Under the pieces are notes generated by a model. The model made no database searches. It was not told the DNA's origin and saw nothing but the letters and a program-made list of their open reading frames with translations. From positions 310,001 to 374,000 of the forward strand of contig DBIA01000021.1 in assembly GCA_002296525.1 (NCBI GenBank): a DNA stretch of 64,000 nucleotides, read 5' to 3'. The number at the start of each line of letters is the position of its first letter. The first letter of the stretch is position 1. Source of the DNA: Candidatus Neomicrothrix sp. UBA814 (GTDB taxonomy: Bacteria; Actinomycetota; Acidimicrobiia; Acidimicrobiales; Poriferisodalaceae). Of the stretch, positions 35,285-43,519 are shown in pieces. A program made the translations under genes and the position numbers.

Positions 35285-35918
35285 CAGCTTCTTCTTTCGG
35301 TTTAGGAACTTCCATGCCTGATGAGCTGTCTTCAAGCTCACCCGCAAGCTGCTTTAAGGCTCTGCTGAGCCGACTCTTCACTGTGCCTGCCCGAAGTCCC
35401 AACGCTTCGGCGGTTTCTTCGGTGGACCACCCCATAAAAAATCGAGCGACCACTACTGTGCGATGACCTGGCGTAAGTGTTGCCATTGCTCTCTCCAGAT
35501 CAACGTCAACGATCAGATCTTCGGCCATCTCTTCTTTGACAATCAGAGGTCGCTTCTCGCGTTCCCTTCGCGTTCGTCGTAACCACGAGCGTGCCCAGTT
35601 CATTCCTACTCGGTAAACCCAACCCTGCGGATTTGAAAAAGTCGCTACTTCGGGCCACCGTTGACATGCCCTCACAAAGGCTTCATCTGCTGCTTCGGTT
35701 CCGAGGTCCGGGTTTCTTAAACTAAGGCTCAAAGCTCGAGCTATTTGGTCTCGGTTCTCAGCATAGAAACTGTCAAAGTTTCCGTTACCACCCGCCTGGT
35801 TACCTTGTTTCGCGGAAGGAACCTGATCTCGGCGTTGCGAGTCGTTAGTCACTCCTCTAATCCTGGCCGTTCCAGCCGCTGGTGCATTGGCGAGAACGCC
35901 CTCTGTTAAGTCCTTCAT
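35274..35918 (-). CDS. ECF-type RNA polymerase sigma factor
   Basis: 214 residues. Region 2 spans about residues 50-115 (DSFYAENRDQIARALSLSL, then FVRACQRWPEVATFSNPQGW and VYRVGMNWARSWLRR). Region 4 spans about 140-195 (ALGLRAGTVKSRLSRALKQL helix-turn-helix). The N-terminal 45 residues are polar and poorly conserved, so a later start is possible. Similar sigma factors have low homology to stress-response SigE/SigM. It is translated with the overlapping membrane protein. Target promoters are unknown. Confidence 0.9.
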   Translation of the reverse strand: MKDLTEGVLANAPAAGTARIRGVTNDSQRRDQVPSAKQGNQAGGNGNFDSFYAENRDQIARALSLSLRNPDLGTEAADEAFVRACQRWPEVATFSNPQGWVYRVGMNWARSWLRRTRREREKRPLIVKEEMAEDLIVDVDLERAMATLTPGHRTVVVARFFMGWSTEETAEALGLRAGTVKSRLSRALKQLAGELEDSSSGMEVPKPKEEADES

Positions 35919-35981
35919 CGGTCGAAATGTTCATGCTGCAGCGCTGGTCTCGTTTTTGTCAAAGTTATCGGGTGACAAACC

Positions 35982-36809
35982 TCATCTTCCTTCGGGTCGA
36001 TACAACTTGATGGGTCCTTGACCGGTCATCAATTCACTTTGACGGTGCCAAGGTCGCCCTGCATAAGCTCCCCCATCTACGACCATTGCTGTACCAGTGA
36101 TGAAAGTTGAGTCATCTGATGCCAGAAAGAGTGCTGCTTGAGCTATATCGTCCGTTTCGCCGACGCGACCGATCGGCTGATGGCGACCAAAGCGGTCACG
36201 AAACTTTTGGCGTCTCTCTTCATCAAGCGGGCCGTGTGCTAACGGTGTCGCGACTACCCCTGGACAAATCGCATTGACTCGTATGCCCTGCTGTCCAAGT
36301 TCGAGAGCTACGGACTTCGTCAGATGTATCACTGCGGCTTTGGTTGCCGTATAAAGATGCGGAGATTCTCCTGCTTGTAATCCAGCAACCGAGGCAGTTG
36401 AGATAATTGATCCAGAACCTTGTTGCTTCATGACTGGGGCGGCGTGTTTCATTCCAAAGAACACGCCTTTGAGTAACACATCCACTGTCAGATCAAAATC
36501 GTCTTCACTAATTGATTCGATTGGCCCTCTGGCACCTCCAAATCCCGCATTATTGAAGATCACATCTAGTTGCCCCCAATTAGATATGACTTGGTCGACA
36601 GCGGTAGCAACATCTTCTTCTCGCGAAACATCAACCTTTTTGAACTCGCCATTTGGTCCGAGCTCTTCGGCAACTTCTTGGCCTTTCGTTTCGTTCATGT
36701 CAGTGACCAGCACTCGGGCTCCTTCTGAGACAAAGAGTCGAGCTGTTGCCGCTCCCATTCCACTGGCTGCGCCCGTGATGACTGCGACCTTTCCTTCAAG
36801 CTTGCCCAT
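35982..36809 (-). CDS. Short-chain dehydrogenase/reductase
   Basis: 275-residue classical SDR: VAVITGAASGMGAATARLF (residues 7-25), VLVTDMN with Asp at the second strand, FNNAGFGGARGP, catalytic Ser in STASVAGLQ and YTATKAA. It ends GTAMVVDGGAYAGRP, the usual SDR C-terminus. The 5' end overlaps the CoA-transferase gene by 14 bp, so the two are coupled and probably serve one pathway. The substrate, likely a hydroxyacyl-CoA or alcohol, is not determined. Confidence 0.9.
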   Translation of the reverse strand: MGKLEGKVAVITGAASGMGAATARLFVSEGARVLVTDMNETKGQEVAEELGPNGEFKKVDVSREEDVATAVDQVISNWGQLDVIFNNAGFGGARGPIESISEDDFDLTVDVLLKGVFFGMKHAAPVMKQQGSGSIISTASVAGLQAGESPHLYTATKAAVIHLTKSVALELGQQGIRVNAICPGVVATPLAHGPLDEERRQKFRDRFGRHQPIGRVGETDDIAQAALFLASDDSTFITGTAMVVDGGAYAGRPWHRQSELMTGQGPIKLYRPEGR

Positions 36810-37986
36810 CTTGACCCTCCACTAGAGCGTTTTCTTCCAACAGCACGCCCGCTTTAGAAAGGGCTTCGACTTCATGGTTGGTTACTCCGAGCCAATTTTG
36901 AAGAATCTCCATGTTATGTTCACCTCGATATGGCGCCTTGTCCCCAGGTTCTATTCCTGAATCACTCTCAGAGAAACGATACGGGGTCTGAGTAACTCGG
37001 CGAGTCGCCCCATCTCTGGCATCTATCGCAACCGACGTATCTCTGTGCTTTGCCGTTGGGGATTCAAAGGCTTGGGAAGTTGTCTTTATGTCGCCCCACG
37101 CGAGGTTGCATTCGTCGAGAGCTCGGTACATCTCTTCTCGAGTTTCAAACGAACTCAGGAAGTCATTGATTGCCGCTTCTCGATAGCTTCGCTTGGTGGG
37201 GATGTCAGCATCTTCGGGAGCGCCGTCTTCTATTCCGTGTATGTCATGAAGTTGCTTCCAGATCCATCTGAAATCTCCTGCAGTGAGAACGGGTCCACCG
37301 ACTCCTTCCCACACCAGTCCACCAGCCGAGGTAAACCGAACATCGTCCAAGCCCAGGTGGCTTGCGTCGTCAGTAGCGAGGAAGGCATCGAGCATGCACA
37401 TATCTATGTGCTGTCCCTGTCCGGTGAGCTCAGCCACTCTAAGAGCGGCGAGTAACCCGATAGTTCCATGCAAAGACGCATTGGTATCGGCAGCAGAGAG
37501 GTTGAGGTCGCTAACAGGCTGCTGGTTCCAGTCCGCGCTGCGCTGTAGCCAACCTGACTCGGCGTGGAGGATAGGGGCGTATGCGGCTCTGGTGGACTCT
37601 GGACCCTGCTGCCCAAAACCCGAGATTGAGAGCATGATCAACTTTTCGTTCAACGGTTTGAGGTCTTCATACGCAAGGCCATACTTTTTCATGACTCCGG
37701 GCCGAAAGTTTTCGATAAGTACGTCAGCTTGGGTTGCGAGCCGGCGAATGATTTCAGTGCCTCCTTCGACTCGAAGGTCAATGCATACGTTGCGCTTACC
37801 TACGTTCTGTTGTGTGTAGTAACCGGCTAGTCCCGCTCGAACTTTGCCCCAATGTCGAGTTACGTCACCTTCCGGAGGCTCTATTTTGACTACCTCAGCT
37901 CCAAGGTCGTGCAATATCCGACCCGCGAAAGGGCCCGCCAAGACTCGGCTCATATCTAGTACTTTGATGCCCTCGAGTGGTCGCAA
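36796..37986 (-). CDS. Family III CoA-transferase (CaiB/BaiF)
   Basis: 396 residues: IKVLDMSRVLAGPFAGRILH at the N-terminus, DLGAEVVKIEPPEGDVTRHW, NVGKRNVCIDLRVEGG, the ENFRPGVMKKYGL signature and LSISGFGQQGPESTRAAYAP, where the Asp usually found after the Gly-Tyr position reads differently (AAYAP). That deviation at the expected catalytic site deserves alignment. Start is TTG 37984-37986 with an AAGGAG ribosome site. It leads into the coupled SDR gene. Confidence 0.88.
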   Translation of the reverse strand: MRPLEGIKVLDMSRVLAGPFAGRILHDLGAEVVKIEPPEGDVTRHWGKVRAGLAGYYTQQNVGKRNVCIDLRVEGGTEIIRRLATQADVLIENFRPGVMKKYGLAYEDLKPLNEKLIMLSISGFGQQGPESTRAAYAPILHAESGWLQRSADWNQQPVSDLNLSAADTNASLHGTIGLLAALRVAELTGQGQHIDMCMLDAFLATDDASHLGLDDVRFTSAGGLVWEGVGGPVLTAGDFRWIWKQLHDIHGIEDGAPEDADIPTKRSYREAAINDFLSSFETREEMYRALDECNLAWGDIKTTSQAFESPTAKHRDTSVAIDARDGATRRVTQTPYRFSESDSGIEPGDKAPYRGEHNMEILQNWLGVTNHEVEALSKAGVLLEENALVEGQDGQA

Positions 37987-38054
37987 GACGTCTCCTTGTA
38001 TCTCTGAACAGAGATGCTGGTGAACTTCAGTCTCGCGCGAGAATTTGCGCGGAG

Positions 38055-38915
38055 CTAACGGGGTGCGTCACCTTCGATAGTCACTCGGTTCATGTGGCGT
38101 CTCTGCCCTTGGTAGTCATTAAGCGCGTAGTGCTGGACGATCCTGTTATCCCACATGGTCACAGTGCCAACTTCCCACCTAACTCGACATGTAAATCGCT
38201 CTTGTTCACAGTGGCGGTGGAGAAATCCAAGGAGCGCTTTGCTTTCGGCTGGGGTCATTCCCTTGATGCTTTCGGTGAACGGCCGATTGACGTATAAAGC
38301 TCGCAACTTTGAGTCAGGGTGGGTCCGAACAACGGGGTGTTCTACCAGTTGATGGGCGTCATCAGAAACTTGGAGGTTCATTGAACCGCGCTCTGTCTTA
38401 TATTTGTCGGAGTCCCCTCCGCGTCCGTATTGGCTTGCTGCTGAGTGGACAGCCGTGAGGTCATTCACGATTTCTTTCATCGTGTCCGAAAGCTCCATGT
38501 AAGCGGAATGCTGATTAGAAAAGAGCGTGTCGCCGCCAGAGTGCGGCACTTCAAGAGCGTAAAGAACCGAGCCAAGTGGGGGCGTGGGAAGAAACGACAT
38601 GTCTGAATGCCACCCTCCGCCAAAGTTGACTGTTTCATCTGGCTCTTTAATGATCGCAACTACTTCCGGGTCAGTTTGAAGTCCTTGTATGTAAGGGTGA
38701 GTTTCGAGTGGACCAAAGTACTTAGCGAACTCTTTCTGAGCTTTTGGAGAGAGGCTCTGATCTCTGAATACAAGAACATGGTAGCGAGTGAAGGCTGCAC
38801 GAATCTCGTTGATGACCGTCTGATTGACGTTGGATAGATCTACGTTGCCGACTTCAGCTCCAAGAGCGCCAGCTATTGGTTCAACCAGCAATTTGGACTG
38901 AGAAACCGAGTTCAC
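38055..38915 (-). CDS. TauD/TfdA-family Fe(II)/2-oxoglutarate dioxygenase
   Basis: 286 residues. The iron site is visible: HxD in GGGWHSDMSFLPTPP near residue 101 and the distal His in MWDNRIVQHYALNDYQGQRR, followed by the 2-oxoglutarate-binding Arg. LVFRDQSLSPKAQKEFAKYF and GGDTLFSNQHSAYMEL are typical. These enzymes hydroxylate sulfonates, phenoxyacids or other carboxylates, often releasing a fragment. Start is GTG 38913-38915, 10 bases after the LLM stop; TAATGT lies 7 bases upstream. Substrate unknown; neighbours suggest degradation of an organic acid. Confidence 0.92.
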   Translation of the reverse strand: MNSVSQSKLLVEPIAGALGAEVGNVDLSNVNQTVINEIRAAFTRYHVLVFRDQSLSPKAQKEFAKYFGPLETHPYIQGLQTDPEVVAIIKEPDETVNFGGGWHSDMSFLPTPPLGSVLYALEVPHSGGDTLFSNQHSAYMELSDTMKEIVNDLTAVHSAASQYGRGGDSDKYKTERGSMNLQVSDDAHQLVEHPVVRTHPDSKLRALYVNRPFTESIKGMTPAESKALLGFLHRHCEQERFTCRVRWEVGTVTMWDNRIVQHYALNDYQGQRRHMNRVTIEGDAPR

Positions 38916-38925
38916 TTGTGCAACA

Positions 38926-39855
38926 TTAGTCAGCTATTCGCCGAAGCCGTTCTCCGACCTCTCCGATCGCTTCGATGCCTTGTTCGGCGCTTGCTGCTAC
39001 GGGAGTGAGATTGAAATGACGGCAGCCCGCTTCTAGATAAGGCTCCAGGAAATTTACGATGTCATCAACGGTGCCGTGAGGCGTATATCGCGAGAATTTT
39101 TCAAATGGGACTCGATAAAAGCCCTCCATGGCTGGCCCTACATAAGCGGCCGCTTCAGTCTGATCTTCCCCTACCCCCACCCAGAGTTGGATTCCATGAT
39201 CAGCTTGAATTGTTCGTCCAGCTTCCGCTGCTTCTTGCTCGAAGATCGCTAGCGATTGGGTGTATCTGCTAGTTGAGCACCATATACCTAGCCAGCCGTC
39301 CGCATATCGGCCTGCTCTCTTGAGTGCCGCGTCAGCACGACCCCCGACGTAAACGGGTATCGGTGGGTCCGGTATCGGCACAATTCTGGCTTGTTCGAAG
39401 CTAAAAAATTCGCCTTCATGGTCGACGGTTTCTCCAGACAGTAAACGTTGGATTATTTGAAGTGATTCATCGGTTCTTTTGCCCCGGGTTCGGGGGTCAA
39501 CACCACATATTTCGACTTCGTGACGGTCGTCTCCTCCTACACCAATTCCGAAGCTGACTCGTCCGGGTGCCATTTCTGAGAGGTTTGCGAGTTGACGCGC
39601 CACGAGAATCGGGTGCCGAAGCGGTAGAAGATAGACGCCTAAATATATTCCTATTGTGGGATGGAGATTCGCTACCGCAGCTGCGGTCACCATGCCATCG
39701 TGACCATGTCCGACTCGAAAACTCACGTGATCGGCGAAGAAAACGTGGTCGATGCCAGCGTCAACGACTAGATCTATAGCCTGACGCCGCTGTTCCCAAG
39801 GACGAGACCAGATATCGATACCGGGGGTGACCCCTATGCGAACAGGGGCGCTCAT
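38926..39855 (-). CDS. LLM-class F420-dependent oxidoreductase
   Basis: 309 residues, luciferase-like fold: IDHVFFADHVSFRVGHGHDG, GIYLGVYLLPLRHPILVARQ, LSEMAPGRVSFGIGVGGDDR, IPVYVGGRADAALKRAGRYA and GWLGIWCST. The ATG overlaps the stop of the hotdog gene as ATGA. A two-component monooxygenase role with reduced flavin, or an F420-linked reductase role, are both possible. It is part of the catabolic-looking run from 35982 to 42485. Confidence 0.88.
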   Translation of the reverse strand: MSAPVRIGVTPGIDIWSRPWEQRRQAIDLVVDAGIDHVFFADHVSFRVGHGHDGMVTAAAVANLHPTIGIYLGVYLLPLRHPILVARQLANLSEMAPGRVSFGIGVGGDDRHEVEICGVDPRTRGKRTDESLQIIQRLLSGETVDHEGEFFSFEQARIVPIPDPPIPVYVGGRADAALKRAGRYADGWLGIWCSTSRYTQSLAIFEQEAAEAGRTIQADHGIQLWVGVGEDQTEAAAYVGPAMEGFYRVPFEKFSRYTPHGTVDDIVNFLEPYLEAGCRHFNLTPVAASAEQGIEAIGEVGERLRRIAD

Positions 39856-40286
39856 GATTTAGGGGCCATGATGAGGCATGTGCCTTGAGCGGCGGCAACC
39901 AGTCGGTCACCGTTCGAGACGTCAATTCTGACGACAGCAGTCGTTCGAGTCATGGAAATTACTTCTGCCGTGGCTGTGCAAGTACCTTCGCTGACGGGTT
40001 TGAGCAGGTTGATCTTGAATTCGGTGGTTGCAGCCCATGAACCCTCAGGCATCACGGGATATAGCACGACTCCTAACACGTGGTCACAGAAAGCTGATAA
40101 GCAACCGCCGTGCATATTGCCAATCATGGTGATCATTTCATCTGTCACTTCGAAGGAGGCAATTAGTTTGCCTGGTTCGACATTCTCGATGCGTATCCCC
40201 AAGAATCCGTCTATTCCGCGTTCGGGAACAAACTTTTTGAATCGTTCAGCCGTTTTTGAATTCCAATGTTCAAAGGTCAGTGCCAT
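39852..40286 (-). CDS. PaaI-like hotdog thioesterase
   Basis: About 144 residues with a single hotdog: IGNMHGGCLSAFCDHVLGVV near residues 55-75, where HGG and the acidic helix residue match PaaI-type enzymes, then FKINLLKPVSEG. The start at ATG 40284-40286 is preferred over 40349 because TACGGT lies exactly 6 bases upstream and the longer version overlaps the preceding hydrolase gene. It is coupled to the LLM gene by a 4-base overlap. Expected to hydrolyse an aromatic or short acyl-CoA. Confidence 0.87.
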   Translation of the reverse strand: MALTFEHWNSKTAERFKKFVPERGIDGFLGIRIENVEPGKLIASFEVTDEMITMIGNMHGGCLSAFCDHVLGVVLYPVMPEGSWAATTEFKINLLKPVSEGTCTATAEVISMTRTTAVVRIDVSNGDRLVAAAQGTCLIMAPKS

Positions 40287-40292
40287 GATCGA

Positions 40293-40298
40293 ACCGTA
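40293..40298 (-). promoter_or_regulatory. -10 box of leaderless hotdog gene
   Basis: Minus-strand TACGGT, 6 bases before the ATG at 40286, with no ribosome site. If used, the hotdog-LLM-TauD group has its own promoter inside the larger same-strand run. Confidence 0.5.
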
Positions 40299-40314
40299 GC
40301 GCCCTTGGGAGTCT

Positions 40315-41178
40315 TTAGGTAGAAGATCGTGCTTCAAAAATAGCGTCAAGCCATGAAACTAGATCTGTTATGAATTTTTGGGAGGCCTCACCGCCCGCGT
40401 GAACGAATCCGTGAGGAGATCCCGGATAAGTAGTTATCTCGAAGACTCCTCCAGCCGTTCGATAAACCTGTTCTAGATTTTGAACAATTTCAGCTGGGAC
40501 ATTCTGGTCGTTCCCGGCTTGCGCGAACCATATTCTGGGCAGTCGTGCAGTCGTTTCTTCTAAAACGACTCGGCTAATCGAGGCTTCACGCATAGCTTCT
40601 TCGCTTTCGAAGTAGGCGACGCTGTTCGTCATGAGTCGTCGACCTAGTTGATTGTCTAAGGCTTTGGCATACATGAATCGGGCGGCCGGGTCGACTGGGG
40701 CCCAAAACACGCCGACAGCGGGCACGCTGCCATCAATCGACTGCGGCGAAGCCCATTCGTCTGTAGCCCAAATTTCGGTTCCATGTTCTTCTGCTGCGTA
40801 TGGTGTCAGAGCTGCTAATAGGGCTAGATGCCCCCCACTCGAACTTCCGATGGTTACAACTTCTTGGGAACGCGCTTGTATGTGTCGCGCCAAAAGGCGA
40901 GCCCAATGGACTGCCGCGTTGACGTCGATTGAAGCCGCTGGATGCTGGAAAGCCGGCCCGCACCGAAAGTCAATGGCAGCAACGGCGTAACCGGCCTGGG
41001 CGAGTTGTTTGTCATAGATGTAGCCGGCTTTTCGGTCGTGATCGCACCACGCGCCACCGTGCACATCCACAAGTACAGCTTTGGTCTCGACGCTTTTGGG
41101 GGGGCTCCACAAGCGAACAAAGTAGGTTTCGTCCTGTCGTTTTAAGTAAGGAAAGTCCACGTAGTCATCGGACATCAT
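40315..41178 (-). CDS. Alpha/beta hydrolase (kynurenine formamidase/esterase-like)
   Basis: About 287 residues. The oxyanion motif HGGAWCDHDRKAG is near residue 38, the nucleophile elbow GSSSGGHLALLAAL near residue 112, and the catalytic His in YPGSPHGFVHAGG near the C-terminus. The HGG and GSSxGG pattern places it with esterases, lipases and arylformamidases of the HSL/BD-FAE type. ATG 41176-41178 overlaps the P450 stop (ATGA); ATG 41187 is an alternative. It is probably co-transcribed with the P450 upstream. Confidence 0.88.
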   Translation of the reverse strand: MMSDDYVDFPYLKRQDETYFVRLWSPPKSVETKAVLVDVHGGAWCDHDRKAGYIYDKQLAQAGYAVAAIDFRCGPAFQHPAASIDVNAAVHWARLLARHIQARSQEVVTIGSSSGGHLALLAALTPYAAEEHGTEIWATDEWASPQSIDGSVPAVGVFWAPVDPAARFMYAKALDNQLGRRLMTNSVAYFESEEAMREASISRVVLEETTARLPRIWFAQAGNDQNVPAEIVQNLEQVYRTAGGVFEITTYPGSPHGFVHAGGEASQKFITDLVSWLDAIFEARSST

Positions 41179-42485
41179 CGCTTCCATTTCACCGGCAGAT
41201 GTTTCAAACCATTTTGAAAATTTGAAACTAAATGTTCGGGAGTTCCGTTGAGTGAAAGATTTGGTAGGCGGGTTAACACTTGCTCAAATATCGCATTCAT
41301 TTGACTGCGTGCTAAGTGAGCACCCAAACAAAAGTGGGGCCCTGCTCCAAATGTCACGTGGTCGTTGGGGGTTCGTTGGACATCAAATTTGTCGGGCGCA
41401 GGAAAGACGGCAGGGTCCCTATTTGCTGCAACGTGATACACAACAACCTTGTCTCCTTTGCGGATCTTCTGCTGGCCAAGGTCGGTGTCTTTGGTCGCTG
41501 TTCTACGAAAGTGGATTACAGGAGGGGCGTAGCGCAGCATTTCTTCGATCGCGACAGGAAGTAATTGCAGATTGTCCAAGAGTTTGGTCATTTGTTCTGG
41601 GTGGTTAAGAAGTGCGAGCATGCCACCGGGGATTCCATTTCTTAGGGTTTCGTTCCCCGCAACCGCGAAGAGAAAGAACATGGTCTCGAATTCTTGGGTT
41701 GTAATCGCTCCCTGTTCATCGGAGGTTGCGAGCAGAATAGAAACAACGTCGTCTCCTGGGTGACGTCTTCGGTATTTGGCAAGTTCCCCTGCATAAAAAT
41801 ACATATCGGCCAACCCTTCGCGAGATCGTGGATCGGGCATGCGACCGCTTGTGTCGGCGACAATTGTTTCCCTGATCTCCCGAGATCTTCTAGCCATATC
41901 AGTACCAGTCGACGGGTCGAACTGGTCGGAGGAGGAGTATTCGTCGTCTTGGTATCCGATCACTCTGTTGCTCCAGTCGAACAGCAACATACGGTCTTGT
42001 TCAGGTACTCCCATGATTTCGGCCAAGGTCATTAGCGGTAACTCGGCTGCTATGTCTTGCGCAAAATCGGCGTGTCCTTTTGATTCCACTTTGTCCACAA
42101 TCAGTTTGGCCCGTTCAGCAATACCTTCTTCAAGCCTCGCTACAGCTCGAGGAGTAAAAGACTTTGTCAGCAAACGTCGGAGCCGCGTGTGGCCTGGTGG
42201 GTCTTGGTTCAACATCATTCGTTGAACGAATCGCAGCATGTCATCAGTGCCAGGGTTTCGGATTTGTGTAGCTCCTTGATTCGAAGAAAACGTCTCGGGG
42301 TCACGCAGAACTCGGTTGACTAGCTCGTGGGTGAGCACCGCCCAATATCCCGGCCCTTCTTCCCATCCCATTACTGATGGTTCTTCGACCCATTGCACGG
42401 GAGCAGCTGCTCGCATCTCCGCGATCAGTTCATATGGGACCCCATGGGCGTAGGTCGCTGGATCGAACAATCGAGTACTTTCCAT
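41175..42485 (-). CDS. Cytochrome P450
   Basis: 436 residues, soluble bacterial type. The I-helix oxygen-activation site is FLFAVAGNETLRNG, the K-helix EEMLRYAPPVIHFRR, and the heme loop TFGAGPHFCLGAHLAR with the axial Cys near residue 382. AGNETLRN resembles actinobacterial P450s active on steroids or branched lipids (CYP125/142-like), but family assignment needs alignment. It needs ferredoxin and reductase encoded elsewhere. It heads the same-strand run with the hydrolase, hotdog, LLM and dioxygenase genes. Confidence 0.94.
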   Translation of the reverse strand: MESTRLFDPATYAHGVPYELIAEMRAAAPVQWVEEPSVMGWEEGPGYWAVLTHELVNRVLRDPETFSSNQGATQIRNPGTDDMLRFVQRMMLNQDPPGHTRLRRLLTKSFTPRAVARLEEGIAERAKLIVDKVESKGHADFAQDIAAELPLMTLAEIMGVPEQDRMLLFDWSNRVIGYQDDEYSSSDQFDPSTGTDMARRSREIRETIVADTSGRMPDPRSREGLADMYFYAGELAKYRRRHPGDDVVSILLATSDEQGAITTQEFETMFFLFAVAGNETLRNGIPGGMLALLNHPEQMTKLLDNLQLLPVAIEEMLRYAPPVIHFRRTATKDTDLGQQKIRKGDKVVVYHVAANRDPAVFPAPDKFDVQRTPNDHVTFGAGPHFCLGAHLARSQMNAIFEQVLTRLPNLSLNGTPEHLVSNFQNGLKHLPVKWKR

Positions 42486-42574
42486 GAACCGTTATTAGCA
42501 CGACTTCAGCGTCTCTCGGCTTGGCTTCGATGCAGGTGGTTGGTCACACGCTCTTTCGCTGGCAATCTATTTGA

Positions 42575-43519
42575 ATGAGCGGCTCGCGCCCCGGCGGTCA
42601 TGATGGTCCTCGGCGACCCAGATTTTGGCAGTTATTTCGCCAATTCACATCCAACGTGTCCGATCATCACACGCTATTAGCAGCTGCAGGTGTCGCGTAT
42701 TTTTTTGCGTTGGCTCTCGTTCCCGCTGTGGTAGCGATCGTGTCGATTTATGGGCTTGTAGCAGAACCTCACGAAGTTGCAGACCAATTGGAGCCTCTTA
42801 CCGATGCACTTCCCGATGAGGCCGGCAAGTTAGTAGTGACCCAGCTTCGCGGCGTGACGTCAATCGGAGAGGGACGAGTCGGCATTAGCTTAGCTATTGG
42901 TTTGTTTGGCTTGTTATGGCTGGTTTCTAACGCTTTCAACTCGTCGGTGATGGCGATCCGCATCGCGCATGCGAGGCGCAGTCCTCATAACTGGGTTCAG
43001 GGTCGAATTTTTGCTTTAAAGCTCTCACTTGTCGCGATGGTGGTGACGACCGTGGTGATTTGGAGCGTCATCGCTCTGCCTCGAACGTTCGAGGCGGCTG
43101 GACTAACCGATGGTGCGCGTCCTTGGCTGGAAGTAGCTCGATGGCCGTTAGTGCTAGTGCTCGCATCTATGTCGTTGGGTTGGATTTACCGAATGGTGGT
43201 CGGTCCTGCGACTCGAACCAGGGCCAGAGTTGTCGCAGTCGGTATAGGCGGCATTATTTGGATCGGGGGCACTTTTGGGATGAGCGTTGCCGCTGCTTCT
43301 GCCGACCAGCTTCAGGCGACCTTTGGGTCTTTAGGTGCGGTCGCTGTGTTGCTTATTTGGCTATATCTTTCCGCTTCATCAATGCTGCTCGCAGCTGAAG
43401 CAGAGTCAGTTCTCGCCGACGCTTGGGGGTCCAGTTCGGTCGGGCGGTCGGGGTGGGGTAGCGAAAACGAAGAACAGCATGCCCATAGCCGAGAGAACGG
43501 CGAGGACAACAAAACCTAG
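42575..43519 (+). CDS. YihY/BrkB family inner membrane protein
   Basis: 314 residues with about six membrane segments. YihY features: LLAAAGVAYFFALALVPAVV near residue 33, LEPLTDALPDEAGKLVVTQL, GLFGLLWLVSNAFNSSVMAI and a C-terminal LGAVAVLLIWLYLSASSMLL. The family's function is not firmly known; it was once annotated as RNase BN in error. The hydrophilic tail (about 40 residues) lies in the 114 bp that overlap the convergent MFS gene. It diverges from the P450. Confidence 0.9.
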   Translation: MSGSRPGGHDGPRRPRFWQLFRQFTSNVSDHHTLLAAAGVAYFFALALVPAVVAIVSIYGLVAEPHEVADQLEPLTDALPDEAGKLVVTQLRGVTSIGEGRVGISLAIGLFGLLWLVSNAFNSSVMAIRIAHARRSPHNWVQGRIFALKLSLVAMVVTTVVIWSVIALPRTFEAAGLTDGARPWLEVARWPLVLVLASMSLGWIYRMVVGPATRTRARVVAVGIGGIIWIGGTFGMSVAAASADQLQATFGSLGAVAVLLIWLYLSASSMLLAAEAESVLADAWGSSSVGRSGWGSENEEQHAHSRENGEDNKT

